NCBI RefSeq assembly: GCF_001761485.1
Contig: NC_090774.1
Span: 868,001 to 932,000, forward strand
Length of the DNA: 64,000 bases
Reading direction: 5' to 3'
Source of the DNA: Yarrowia lipolytica
Taxonomy: Eukaryota > Ascomycota > Dipodascomycetes > Dipodascales
Shown here: in pieces, positions 28,701-40,197 of the stretch
Layout of the letters: each line of letters begins with the position of its first letter
Position numbering within the stretch: position 1 is the first letter of the stretch
Position numbers and translations under genes: made by a program
Notes under the pieces: model-generated
Database searches by the model: none
What the model was told of the DNA's origin: nothing
The model's input: only the letters and a program-made list of their open reading frames with translations

Positions 28701-31680
28701 TGAGGAATGATCACATGCTGGTATCGTTCTGCTGTCTCAATGACGACCATGTCTGTCAGTGTCCTCTCAAGCGATGTGGCCAATGCAAGGAGAAAGACGT
28801 GGAAGCGGTATCGTACGAGGGCTGGAGTTGTAATATAACTTTAGACAGTCCAAAGTAACTGTTTTTGATCAACCAAGGGGCCTCGGTTATTGTCCTTGCG
28901 CTTTGGCCAAGATGTCTTTCAGCATGGAATGTACTGCACATACCGAGGATCAGATAATACGAATAAAACGCGCCTCGAGCCCAGATATTTTATGCACCTT
29001 AAAATAAAATGAAATTTCCACTACAAGTAGCAAGAGGGGAAGCAATTCGCCGGGTTTATTTGGCATCCGCGGTTCCTCTTTATGTCAATGTCAATTCACG
29101 GAATAAGCGGATGGAGAGCTAGAACAGTATCCGAAACCCCCTTTAACCAGGAACTGAATTTGGTGCTGCCCTGAATCTACAAGTGGCTATATACTTGAGT
29201 AGGTATATCATAATAAATGCTCTCAGCGATGTGCAAAAGTGGGGAATGGCTCGTAATATGAAATCTGCTCGTGTGCGTGCAGCGAACACCCGCGAGCTGT
29301 GGGTCTGTCTGCGAAATGAGCCGTGGGATGCCCGCTGTTAATCTCGTTTCTGCCGACCCACTCGTACAGCAATTAATACCGCCTACATTACTGTTTGTTC
29401 TGGTTGCGTCTGACAGAAGACACAATAGGGCGTATGAAGGATGCGGCGAGACGGTCAAGGAAGTGACCAATACGCCCCGTTGAGACCAACTCGTACGATT
29501 CAAGGGGTACACAAGTATGCTCGGCGCCATCGACTTTGAGAGCCAACGCCGTTTTATACGGATGTGGATTTTCTCGTAAAAAGATCGTTAATTTGAGGTA
29601 ATAGAGCGAAATCTGCATGCAGACCTGTAATGCAGTTTTATATTTATTTTTAATTTTTTTTTATTTATGCAAATTTTATCGTGTTTGGAATATGCAGAAA
29701 ATATTACACGGGGCCATTTGAATATTCCAATGTATACGCAGTAAAGTGATAATAAATTCTGGCACTTTGGGGGAAAATATCACAGACCCCTACTGTACTT
29801 GGAGTGTCTCATCCTACCCCGCTCTTGCCCAGAGCTCTATCTCTTTCCGAACAAACCCAAGAAACAGTGGACCTGCTGTAGAGCTGTGGTTTCAGGCACA
29901 CATGAGCATGTAGCTAGAGAAGACCAAAAGTAGAGATTCCTCCGGGGTCTGGAGATGCATTGGTATGTTGCGGCAGAAGACTTGTTTCAGCCGGATTGCA
30001 CCGCCGCTCTTCGCTTGTGTTTTCTCTGCCCCGCAACCTGGCATCAGCGTTGCGCTACTGTAGCAAGTGGGGGCCGTTAGCTACAGGGTGAGACAATCAG
30101 CTGATAAGTGCGTTTAAACGAGTGGAGATGATGGGGGTGTCTGTTGAGGGTAGATGGAGGTCAACTAGAGTCTTAACTGCGGATTTGAAGCTGGGCGGCG
30201 ACTGTTAGTGACTGACAACCAATAGTGCAACCGCGCAAGAGGTGAATATGGACGACAGGGGATAAGTTTTGCTCCCAATAACGGGGGAAAAATGTTGTTT
30301 CGCACCAGTCCATGGCTCGCTCTTACGACCCACCGTTGAAGTGGCTTGTGCTTATCGATACAAGGACTACTTGTAGCTACACAAGGTAATAAAATGTCGG
30401 TCTACCCCACTTTGTGTCTTGTCTTGGTTATTTTGTGGGGTATGCATTTTTCCAAACGCTGCTACTGGCGGCCCTGATGGGTTTGCGCGAGAAGGTCTTT
30501 TTGGCCGCAGAACCTCCAAATCAAGTCTCGCAATATTATCTCCTTTGGCTTCCAAACACGCCGTATTGGGCCGCTCTTTTGGCACGCCCCTACCGCGATA
30601 TCCCTGCCTTGATGATCCTGTAGATCTCGGGTTGCAAAAAGAAACATGCGTCCCAGTGTTCGAATCGCCTCCCCAACCTTTAAGCTTACCGGGACCCTTG
30701 TCGGGTTACAGGGGTATTTGTTGGGGTGTTCAGGGCGGAGTAGATGTGGGTGTCATAAATTGGATAAGATCCATGCTGACAATTACAGACTCCATGTACC
30801 GCCTTCCACTTTAGCCCTATTTCTGCGCTGCCGTTTGTCCCCTGTATCACCGGTTTAGATCCTCAAACAAGGGTGCTACGTGGATTCAAACAAGGTTCCC
30901 ACAAGGTTCGTCACCGTAGAACTTGTACTTGGAGAGTGGGAGAGACTGTGTTTGCTGGGGATTGTACCGTGGATCTTTTGTTGGCGCTTTCACGAGCTCC
31001 CTGTGAAAAATAACCAGTGTAGAAAATGCGGCCAAAAAACAAAAAAAAAAAAAAAACATGAATAAAACATAAAAAACAAAACAAAACCATGAAAAAACAA
31101 GAAAGGATCCTGGACTATGGGTCATAACAGCTGCAATATATATAATTCGAGGCACGACAGTGTCCCCATGGCAGTCATAAACGCCCAATTAGTCTAGCTG
31201 TACTTTGTGTCAGACAGACTACAAGTAGCTGCCGCTGGTACAGGATGCACAGAGTGTATCTATGATAGTGTGGAGAGCGAGGATGGGAAAAGCGCAAAAC
31301 CAAAGCACGATGATTAGACAAAATAGACAAAACGAAAAGAAAAAGAACGGCAAAAAAAAAAAAAAAAGGGCAAAAAAACAAACTGAAACCGAATATCGTA
31401 ATAATTCGGAGTCATCACCCTAAACCCGAAAAGAGAGAGAGAAATACACAAAATTGTCACACCACTAGAACCAAGCTGAAAGATTCAGCGAAGGGCGGGT
31501 GTGTGAAACGGATTGCAAGACCCAACAGTTAGTGTCCAACTCACTTTGCTTTTTCCAGACATTTTTCAGTTACACTTGACTTGCCTCTTTGCACTACAAG
31601 TAGCTCAGACCTTGACAGCACTGTTACTCGCTACACAGGGTTTAGCGGCTTCCCCTCTTGTCTTGTGTGGGTGTGGAAAG
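25748..31680. other. 5.9-kb gene-poor region
   Basis: I find no convincing gene. Frames at 26883, 27471 and 30414 are short and domain-free. Visible structure: A+T-rich 26701-26830, TACTGTAC-type words at 27838-27866 and 28098-28130, a T/A-rich run at 29640-29665, oligo-A runs at 31038-31058 and 31350-31368, and six exact copies of CTACAAGTAG (28274, 28572, 29021, 30367, 31219, 31594). It also includes the promoters of arginase and the Ser/Thr-rich gene. Confidence 0.5.
25871..25883 (-). promoter_or_regulatory. TATA box of arginase gene
   Basis: CTTTATATAAGGG on the minus strand, about 190 bases before the start codon. Confidence 0.55.
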
Positions 31681-31688
31681 ATATATAG
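31681..31688 (+). promoter_or_regulatory. TATA element of the Ser/Thr-rich protein gene
   Basis: ATATATAG lies 74 bases before the ATG at 31762. It argues that the long upstream open frame from 31513 is not translated. Confidence 0.45.
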
Positions 31689-31761
31689 AAGCAGGAGGGA
31701 CGTGACTTTCGGCACATCCACGACTATCACGACGATCCCACTCCCCGATCCCTCCATTCAC

Positions 31762-33909
31762 ATGCGCGACGAGAGTGTGGCCAGCAGTGGTGTCCGTGGA
31801 CTCAATTACACAGACACCAGCAGTTACTCAACCACCACCAACGCCCTCCGCAGCAACAACGGCCGCAGCAACAACTCTACTTATGCCAGCAGCATGTATA
31901 GCACCAGCAGCTCGCACACTAGCTCCGCTCTGGACACGCTCCACCAGACCCGCCGAATGGCTCTGGACCGTCTCAAGGGATGGCGCAAGTCGACCGCGAG
32001 TCCCAAACCCACACCTCAGTCTGCAGCTGCACTAGGTGCAGGCCCACAAATAACCTTGCAGCCGCTGCAATGCAAGGCTAACGCTCGCGAGCCCCTGCAA
32101 CAAAGAGATATCACCGATCCCAGGAGTCTAGCCTACCAAGCCAATAAGTATACTGTCTCAGATAATGCGTCTATTATAAGGAGACACCGTCCGGATCAAC
32201 GCTCTCGGAACCAGAACGATTTCAATTTAGCCAGCGAAGACCCTTTCAGCGACTCCTGCTCTCTCAGACCGTCGTCTACTAGACCCTCCACAGCAGCGGC
32301 ATCCAACACCTCCACCAACAAGAGACTCTCTGTCGCGTCCAACTTCTCTCTGAAACCCACCCCTGCTCCTCCAAGTGCGACAGCTCAGAGTATCCCCTGT
32401 GACAGTCCCCGACTCCGTCAATCGAGCTTTTCCGAGCGACCAGCTACAGCTAACATCCCCCATTCCCCAGACCTGTCTACAATGACCACCCTACCCAGAA
32501 CCTACACAACCCGGTCGCAAAGGATCCGCATTCCTCAGAATCCCGTATCCTGCTGGGACGACGACGAAGATGAGGAAGAACCCAAGAAGGGACTTTTCAA
32601 CCGGTTCAAGTCAACTCGTTCTTTCTCTTCCAGAAAGGCCTCCATCAGCAGCACAACAGAGAGCATTCAATCTGCCCCTGCACAGTCCCCCAGCATCAAG
32701 AGCGTGAGCCCCAAGAACTCTAAGACGCTCAAGCCAACCAAGAGCGTCAAGAGCGTCAAGAGCGCCAAGGCGGCACCCAAAACCAAGTCGTCCAAGAAGG
32801 GCAGCCTGGGCAACAAGTTTGGCATTGATGACCTGGGCGACTTTGAGTGGAACATGCACGCATACATGGAGGGCGATGAAGAGGGTAGCGACGCCGAAAT
32901 CGAGGCGGCCCTCAGACGTGTGCGAGAAGCGGAGGCTAACGAGGCCAAGGAAACCACCCCCACCCCCACTTCGCACACAACCACAACCACAAACACCACA
33001 ACTTCTACCCGAGTTTCCACCTCCCACAGCACTCCCACTCCCGAGTCTGTGTCCATTCCCATTTCTGTCGCAAGTTCCAAGGTCTCTCCTGTTCTGCCTC
33101 CTATTTCTCCCTCGCAATCTCTTGATCTCGGTCTGGAGCCCACTGCCACCCCCACCGCTGTGCACAACGAACGGATTGAGAACGAAAACATCAAGCTCAA
33201 CGGCAGCCCCAACTACGCTCGAGAACACGTGGCCAACCTGCTCCGTCGACGCGCAAACTCCGGCAACCAATCTCCTGTTCCCCAGACTCCCGTCCCTCAG
33301 GTGGTTGCCCCCGAGCAGTGTCCCTGGGACACATGGAAGTACACCTCCAACCACCACACATACCAGATCACTCCTCCGGATTCCACCCGAAGCAGCCACG
33401 TGTACGCTTCGGACGCTGCCTACGACACCTCCCACCACTCGATGGTGCTTCCCGAGTCTCCTGTTCAACTCCAACCCACGTCTTCCACCTCGTCTTCGTC
33501 CTCTGACCAGACCAAGTGGAATGACATTTCGGCAAACATTGCGCTGATCCAGCAGCAGATTCAGGAAATGTCGCCTCGATCACGTGAATTGGCTCGTGGC
33601 TTTGCCGCCAAAGAGCTCACCAAGCCTGCGACCCTGGTTACTCCAACCACCATTTCTCCTGCCACCTTTGCAACCCCTCCTCCCCGACCCTCCAGAGACA
33701 ATGTCGAGCTGCCCGAGTGCTTCTCCAAGCCCTTTTTGACCATGACCAACAGTCCCTCAGTTCGACCGTTGCCCCGACGACTCAACAAGCTGGGTCCTGC
33801 ATTGGAGGAGAGTGATGCTTCTCCTGACTCTTCTCAGAGAAGTTCGGTTAGTACGAGATTGAGCACTGCTCCTAGCAGTCCTGAGCCGGATATGCGGTGT
33901 TTTATCTAA
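31762..33909 (+). CDS. large Ser/Thr/Pro-rich protein, function unknown
   Basis: 715 residues from the ATG at 31762. It is mostly low complexity and probably disordered: Ser/Asn/Thr runs at the start, an acidic-basic module at about 263-290 (CWDDDEDEEEPKKGLFNRFK followed by STRSFSSRKAS), a short repeat of KSVK/KSAK near 325, and a more ordered acidic helix at about 350-395 (FGIDDLGDFEWNMHAYMEG, then EIEAALRRVREAEANE). A second conserved-looking part is EQCPWDTWKYTSNHHTYQITPP near 520. Many RxxS and SP/TP sites suggest control by kinases. I do not recognise a family. It has no signal peptide or membrane segment in this reading. Confidence 0.8.
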   Translation: MRDESVASSGVRGLNYTDTSSYSTTTNALRSNNGRSNNSTYASSMYSTSSSHTSSALDTLHQTRRMALDRLKGWRKSTASPKPTPQSAAALGAGPQITLQPLQCKANAREPLQQRDITDPRSLAYQANKYTVSDNASIIRRHRPDQRSRNQNDFNLASEDPFSDSCSLRPSSTRPSTAAASNTSTNKRLSVASNFSLKPTPAPPSATAQSIPCDSPRLRQSSFSERPATANIPHSPDLSTMTTLPRTYTTRSQRIRIPQNPVSCWDDDEDEEEPKKGLFNRFKSTRSFSSRKASISSTTESIQSAPAQSPSIKSVSPKNSKTLKPTKSVKSVKSAKAAPKTKSSKKGSLGNKFGIDDLGDFEWNMHAYMEGDEEGSDAEIEAALRRVREAEANEAKETTPTPTSHTTTTTNTTTSTRVSTSHSTPTPESVSIPISVASSKVSPVLPPISPSQSLDLGLEPTATPTAVHNERIENENIKLNGSPNYAREHVANLLRRRANSGNQSPVPQTPVPQVVAPEQCPWDTWKYTSNHHTYQITPPDSTRSSHVYASDAAYDTSHHSMVLPESPVQLQPTSSTSSSSSDQTKWNDISANIALIQQQIQEMSPRSRELARGFAAKELTKPATLVTPTTISPATFATPPPRPSRDNVELPECFSKPFLTMTNSPSVRPLPRRLNKLGPALEESDASPDSSQRSSVSTRLSTAPSSPEPDMRCFI

Positions 33910-36809
33910 ACGAAGCTGCCTAAATGAAGTTGCACAAACACACGAAGAACTGTATGGAGTGCAATGAGAGTTTTGCCAGCTGAGTGGAGCATTTATAACT
34001 CTTGGGTGAGATGATTCCCTATACCCCATTCATGTGTACCTTTGAGGACACCTCCAGCACCTTGTGCCAAGTAGACTATTTTATTTATCGTGATTATGAT
34101 TAAGAGCCGAGTAGATGAGGGAAATGAGGTGCAGTAAGTACCAAGAGTTGTACGATAGTTTTATTCCTATGCATCAGGAGATGAGACTCCGGAGCGACTA
34201 CTTGTAGTACAGAGTGAATCTGACGTAACCCTGATTCGGTGCGTCTCTTGGCATCTTTGCTATCTGATACGAGTTGCGTCGATACGTCTCATCGGTGTCA
34301 ACCACTGTACGATACGATGCGATACGAGGAGACTCTTCTGTAGATAGCCACAGACATAACTGCATGTATGCATTCCGCTCTACTGGCATATATGGGACGA
34401 TACGGCTGTGTTTTTGTTGGTTTGAGATCTGAGTCAGGGTGTTATTATATTTGATACAGTGCTTGTTGGTGCTTGTAGAATGCTGTGTATACCGAGCCCA
34501 CGGAGTGTCAGTTCTAGACCGCGCTAAAATGATCGAACCTGGTTAGTGAGAAATGTCTTTACTTTTTGCGTCTTCTCTGAAACATTTCTTTTCTGTTTGC
34601 TTTTTAGTGTGGGGATGTCTTAGCGGTGCAGGTTGGTGCAGTCTGACCAAGATACGTTGTATTAGTTGGCATTTGTTCGGAGTATTAGTTAGAAGATACA
34701 AGAGTTCCAAGTACAAGTGACAAGATTAGTTGGAGGGACTGAAGACATCAATAAGTGCAGTACAAGTTGTACTACGATACAGAATGGATGGAGTAAACGG
34801 AGAAGATATAAGTGTTGGAATGGCACAAACTGTGTCTCCACCTCGTGCTCGTCCACGCTCATCTCATTAGTTTCAGAAGTGGCATGTCTCGGAGCAATTT
34901 TCGATTATTCATCATCTTTGTTTTGACAATCGAAGAATGTGCAGAAATGCGAGAAGAAAAATCACAGAGGAAATAACTGACCGACGAAATCAGGAAAAAA
35001 CCTGAGAGTATCACTCGTCTAGTCGACTTAAATCCCCTCTCTAGCAGATAGGCAGCTAAATACACCAGTTGGTTTAATTTTTTTGTACGATGCTGTACAT
35101 ACGGTACGAGTACATACTGTAGTGTTCATTGCTGCTGGTTCTTGTTAATGTGAAACCATGGTCTCAAAAGTCGGACTAAGGCTTGTCCAATAGAAATGAG
35201 ACAGTCACAGTTTCCTGAACAAAGCCTTGTTTCAGCTGAGTAACCAGAATATGTCCGAAGTGGTGCATTAGCGCTAACGCACCAGCAGATATTACGGTCA
35301 CGAGGTCCCACCAGGGTTTAGACCACGCTAACCAAGACAAGAGATGCCCAAGTATGAGTATGTACTGTCCTTGTACAGTAGACCGATGCAGTCTTAGTTG
35401 CGGGTCGTATTTGAGCGAGGGAGAGAGGGGGAGCGGGGGTTGACTATGACGTTCACTATCGTCAATCACCAACTATACACGGACCTATTGAGAATGATGG
35501 TGTCACCATACTAGAACGAGGAGAAGTTAGAAGAGAGATTCAGTACTAGTAGTTAAATGAGAGTCTTCGTTAAGAAAAGCCTATGAGTACAAGTCGGTAG
35601 ATGTAGGCCAACGGTGGCAGTGTTGGTTGTCTTTAGCACCCATTGATATCTGATATAATAATCGAAAAAGACACAATCAAGTGACAAGTGACAAATGAAG
35701 ATGACAAGACATATTATCGCACTAATAATACGGGGAGACAACCCATTATTACCCCACAGAACCGTCTTATCTTATTATAATAACTATAGCAACGATGGTG
35801 TTTTCGTTCGAGGCTCAGTCTTTAGCTAATTGTATGAGTACGAGTACATACTACAGTACAGTACCGGTACAGTAAGACAACGAGTTCAATTGCAGCGTGC
35901 TATTTTTGAAAGATGGTTCTGGTGAGTTCGCTTGTCTGCAAATCAGTGCTGTAAAAGGACACTTTGTTGCTCAAAACTATTAAGCTTGTTGGACACGGCG
36001 CTGCTCTGTTTACTTAGCTAATGATGATCTCCTCTGATCTACCCGAAGATCCTCCAGGGTTACGTGATCAACAGTGGGGTTCGGTCGATCCGAGGATCGT
36101 CAATGTCGTACTGTGCGGTGCTCGTTGTACTGTAACTGAGGGATGGTGTAGCGTACAGTTCATACTGGTGTAGTGTACAGTTCATACTGTGTACCAGTCC
36201 AGTAGCAGTAGCGAGACGAGATTTGAAGGCAGGTGGTTCATGTAGAGGTGGTTGAAGGTCATTCGTGCTCGATATTCAATCACATACTCACCAGAAAAGT
36301 ACGTACAGCGGTACTTGTACCGGTACAGTATGTACTGTACTTGGTACTTTCGTCTCTCAGGCACAGATCTGTCCACAATTGCCATTTCACAGATCTAGAT
36401 CAGATCATCCATGATTCTCGATCCAGTGAGATTCCCATTGTCGGGGTCTGCCTATCACCAGTTGAAGACTGTGTGATCAGTGCTTTTGGGTGGATGGAGT
36501 GATTGAGACCTGGAACACAACTATTCATTTAATTAATGCCGTTCACACTGTTATGAACATTTTCAACTAAAAACCAAATAACCTGGTCACAACTAATACC
36601 AACAAATATGGGGTCTCTGATAAACACATTAAACCGTCGTAAGGAGCGCAGAAACAAAAGGCCATGAGAGAAACAGTCAAGAACACCTCCAGCTCCGCAA
36701 ATCACCTTCCCCGGCTACACACCCACACCTGCATGCATATCTAACATGCACATCATGCACACCATCTAAATCTACCCATTTGCAACAATCACCAAAAACT
36801 GATACCAAT
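33910..36809. other. 2.9-kb gene-poor region
   Basis: No real gene. It holds one CTACTTGTAG (34198), TACTGTAC/GTACAGTA word clusters (35087-35120, 35838-35875, 36300-36345) and a 22-bp tandem duplication at 36145-36188. Confidence 0.5.
36145..36188. repeat. 22-bp tandem duplication, one mismatch
   Basis: The units begin GGTGTAGCGTACAG and GGTGTAGTGTACAG and continue TTCATACT in both; they differ at a single base. Confidence 0.85.
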
Positions 36810-37470
36810 ATGGATGAACGGGATCACGTGAGAGATCAGAGCGATGTGAATGAAAGACACAATAATTCATCACCTAATCACGTGGACATACCTCCACAAC
36901 CACGTGATTCACATCTCAGTCCCAAAGTGAAACACACGATAAACGAACTACGCGACAGAACGCGATTGTCACGTGATAACATACGATCACGTGAGGCATC
37001 AAGGCCACATTTCCCAGGAAACTCACCCGGGAGCTACGAATTCCCCTCACGTGATCGCAAACACAGCTCACACGATGTTCCATCTCTGCTTACTACGATA
37101 TCAGCCCTTGAAGCGCGATTATGGCAAAGATGCAGAGATTGGTCATCTTAAAACCGAGTTAACCAAAGCCCATGAAATCATCGAAACGCTACGGGCCCAA
37201 AAAAGTGGGACTCCTGTTGGTCACGTGACCCTGGAGGACCACAACAGCCAGCTGGCTGCATCTGCCAAGCAGCTTCATGAAATTTACGGACAAAAGGTTA
37301 TGAGCAAGGTGCAAAAGTACCGTTCGCGCAAGCAGAGTCAGGTGAAGTCGTTGAAAGATCGTATTTCTTCGTTGGAATCCGCTCTTCGTGACAGTAGGAG
37401 GGAGAACAGTGAACTAGTGGCTGCTGTCGATGAGTACATTGATGTCAGTAAGACCTGTGATGACGGGTAG
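36810..37470 (+). pseudogene. coiled-coil protein gene with a frameshift
   Basis: From the ATG at 36810 a charged, disordered N-terminus runs in frame 1 to a stop at 37149-37151 (ending ISALEARLW...). The next frame continues the protein-like sequence YGKDAEIGHLKTELTKAHEI to a stop at 37470, with a long coiled coil (QVKSLKDRISSLESALRDSR). Reading GAA GCG CGA then skipping one T joins ALEAR to YGKDAEIG, so one extra base near 37113 explains the break. If programmed +1 shifting were used the product would be about 220 residues. No family is recognised; small coiled-coil proteins of this kind are common at spindle poles. The coding DNA carries an extraordinary density of CACGTG hexamers, listed separately. 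Confidence 0.6.
36825..37227. promoter_or_regulatory. cluster of seven CACGTG (E-box/CDEI-type) sites
   Basis: CACGTG occurs at 36825, 36879, 36901, 36970, 36988, 37048 and 37222, most inside TCACGTGA or CACGTGA. The rest of the window has roughly one per 2-3 kb. The hexamer is the core bound by Cbf1/Pho4-type bHLH factors. The sites fall in different codon phases, so a peptide repeat does not account for them. Confidence 0.6.
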
Positions 37471-40071
37471 AGTCAATACGAGGTGAGGGGGAAAGTAAAT
37501 GCATAATTGGTTGTATTTTAGACTGTCAGTGTGGAGACAGGACTGTATGACACTTGGTGTCACTTGTTTCAGGGGTTTGACAGGTGCATACATACAATTC
37601 CATCTTGCAGTAGCGCTAGATACAACAAAAGCCCCTATTAGAATGATTGTAACAATGTAGGGAGTTAGTAGGTGTTCAAAACAAACCATTCAAAGCGCTT
37701 TGATGGATTATCATCAACAATATTTGATCAATAATCACATAATCAGAAGAGATAAGGTTGCATAACCGTTAGTTAGTTTCTGAATGTCTTCTAGTTAGAG
37801 TTGATTAAGTAAACACCGGCTGAAATGGGAGGCTCTAGCTTGTGCTGTAGATGAGATAGGGGGTAAATAATTTACCAGTTACTTCTTAATATCCACCTTA
37901 GCACATGGTTGAAATTTCACACCCATAGCCCCACAAATACGCTATGTAAATACTCTTTCCAAAAAAGCACACAACCCCTTTGTTTCTAAATTGCCTTCTT
38001 CCCGTCACTCTAAAATTCCCCACCAGACGGGTCGCACCTAAGCGAGACATTAATTAAACTGTGAAGTGAGAGTGTGGACTTGTGTCTTTATCTTGCGGAA
38101 GGGATGAGGTGGACAAGAAGTCGGTTGTGTTTTCGGATAGCTGGAGTCGAGAGGAGTTGATTGCAGGATTTCTTTTAGTGATACGACGAAAACTGGACCC
38201 TTTACTAGAGAACATAGATTTGACAGGTTCCTGTGCATGTACTATAGCAAGTTATAGCGTGGATGGGTCCTTGATACAACAAAAGTTGCTATAGCTCGGG
38301 CTCTCGTGCTTTCGCATGTATCGCACGTCGTCCGTGGCCTATGACGCACGTGCTTGAACTCGTTCCGGGGTCTTCTCTCCGTTGCTCCACGGACAAGAGG
38401 CAGCCAGCAAAATCATACGATTGTGGCCGGATTAGACGGTTAAGTTCGCTTACCTAAGCCCCATCCACTACTTCACAGAGTTGAGTTTGGCAGGGGTCTG
38501 GGAGTTGCTCCCTGTGTTTGTTCTTCTCGTATGTCCTGGTGCCTGTAGCTACATACATAAAGGGCACGGCTTGCAGGGGCTTGCAGAGCCGGTACAGGCA
38601 GGAAAAATAAAAGGGAGATTAGACAAGGCCGGAGCTAGACGGGGAAGGCTAAGGGTGGGGCAAGACAGACAAACAGCTACAGTACAAGTAGACTGCGGCT
38701 ATGTTTTGCTATGGCGGGGGCTTGGCCAATACTAGCTGCGGTGGATACGACGGGATCTGTAATTCGCGCAGTTCATGTTACTGGGCTTGGGAAAGGCAAG
38801 CCAGCTCGACTGCCGTTCGCTTTTTCACGCTCGCCACAGCGAAGCATTGCGTTTTATCCGTTGCCTTTCATTGTATTTGCGGCTCTCCTGTCTGCAGGGA
38901 AGCAAGGGATGTGGTGATCGACATGTTGTCAGAGATCTACACGAGCTAATGTGGGGATCGCCACGATGATCGTCGACATCTTGGCGTCACGTGATGGACC
39001 CTGCGGAAGACCAATTGCACTAATTGGTTTTGCTTTACTCCTGGCATTGGTCGTGCTGCCCCATTGCCTCTTTTGTACAGGACGAGGGGAGCTCTTGTGG
39101 GCCAGTAGTCTGAAGCTAGCCCACAAAGCGGGCTTTCTTGTGACACGGTTTCGCCGAAAGTCGTCTGGCTTTGGATTTTGTGGCCTGCCGCCGGCTTTCC
39201 AGCCAGTCTTTATTTTCGCAGGGTATTTTCTGCACCTTCCATCTCTCTTGGTCTGAGACAGGGGTGTATGTATAGCAGTATTTTTTGGAGTCAGCAGATC
39301 AAGCCATGTGGGGTAACGGTAGCGACTCTGTGTGGACAGAGAGAAGTGCTAGAGAGAAAATAAAAACAGATATGGGATTCTGGCGGCCGGAATAGTTGAT
39401 TTATCCCTTCAATTTTGCAATACCGCCGTTCCATCGTCTTAAAACACAACACCCACCCGTAGACAGACTTTTAACTCGCTTGACATAGTGTGGTTTTAGC
39501 TCGGTCCATTTTGCCGGATGCTAAAAGGCTACTACCGGTAGCCAGATGGCGGTGATAAGTGTGTGTATAATGGGAGGTGATTGAGACCAAAGGTCAACAG
39601 AATTTTCAGTGGAGAAGGTCAGATCTATATGTATGTGTGTGCGGGTGTATACCGGCTCTGCGGTCGCCAATTTGACCTACAACCGGTTCGTTTCGTCTCA
39701 CCGATTCCCCACACCCTTGTCAAGCTTTATATCTCCAGACGCAGCTCTAACAGGGAGGGGTCAGGTAGTTTTGACCCATCATCCAGGCCTTGGTAGAAAG
39801 ACACAAGTGTAGTGCGAGAGACGTTGTTTTTCTCCGACTACTTTTCCACTAAGGCGATACCTCTTCTCTCAGCTCGGCATCCAGCTCTCTTCTCTGCCTC
39901 CCACAACCATACGCCGCACTGCGTATTGGCACACTGCGAACGAGACATAACAGTGAGAGAGACGCACCACAGTCAGAGACATTACGACGACATCTACAAC
40001 ACATCAGCACACCGACAGACTCCCGTTCCACGGAAATAGACGGGCGGACAGGAACACAAGCGGCTCTAGTT

Positions 40072-40105
<34 letters not shown>

Positions 40106-40197
40106 GTTTGCTCACACGAGACACCAGTTGACCACCGGTTTCACACGCACCGATCATCGGCTATCACTCATACGACTGTCGCCCAAAATACCCCACC
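37471..40197. other. 2.7-kb gene-poor region ahead of BEM3
   Basis: No real gene. The part 38300-39400 is richer in G+C than other spacers and has many short frames, none with a domain. The BEM3 promoter and leader lie at the end, with a CA microsatellite. Confidence 0.5.
40073..40104. repeat. (CA)16 microsatellite
   Basis: Sixteen perfect CA units about 94 bases before the BEM3 start codon, probably in its 5' UTR. Confidence 0.95.
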
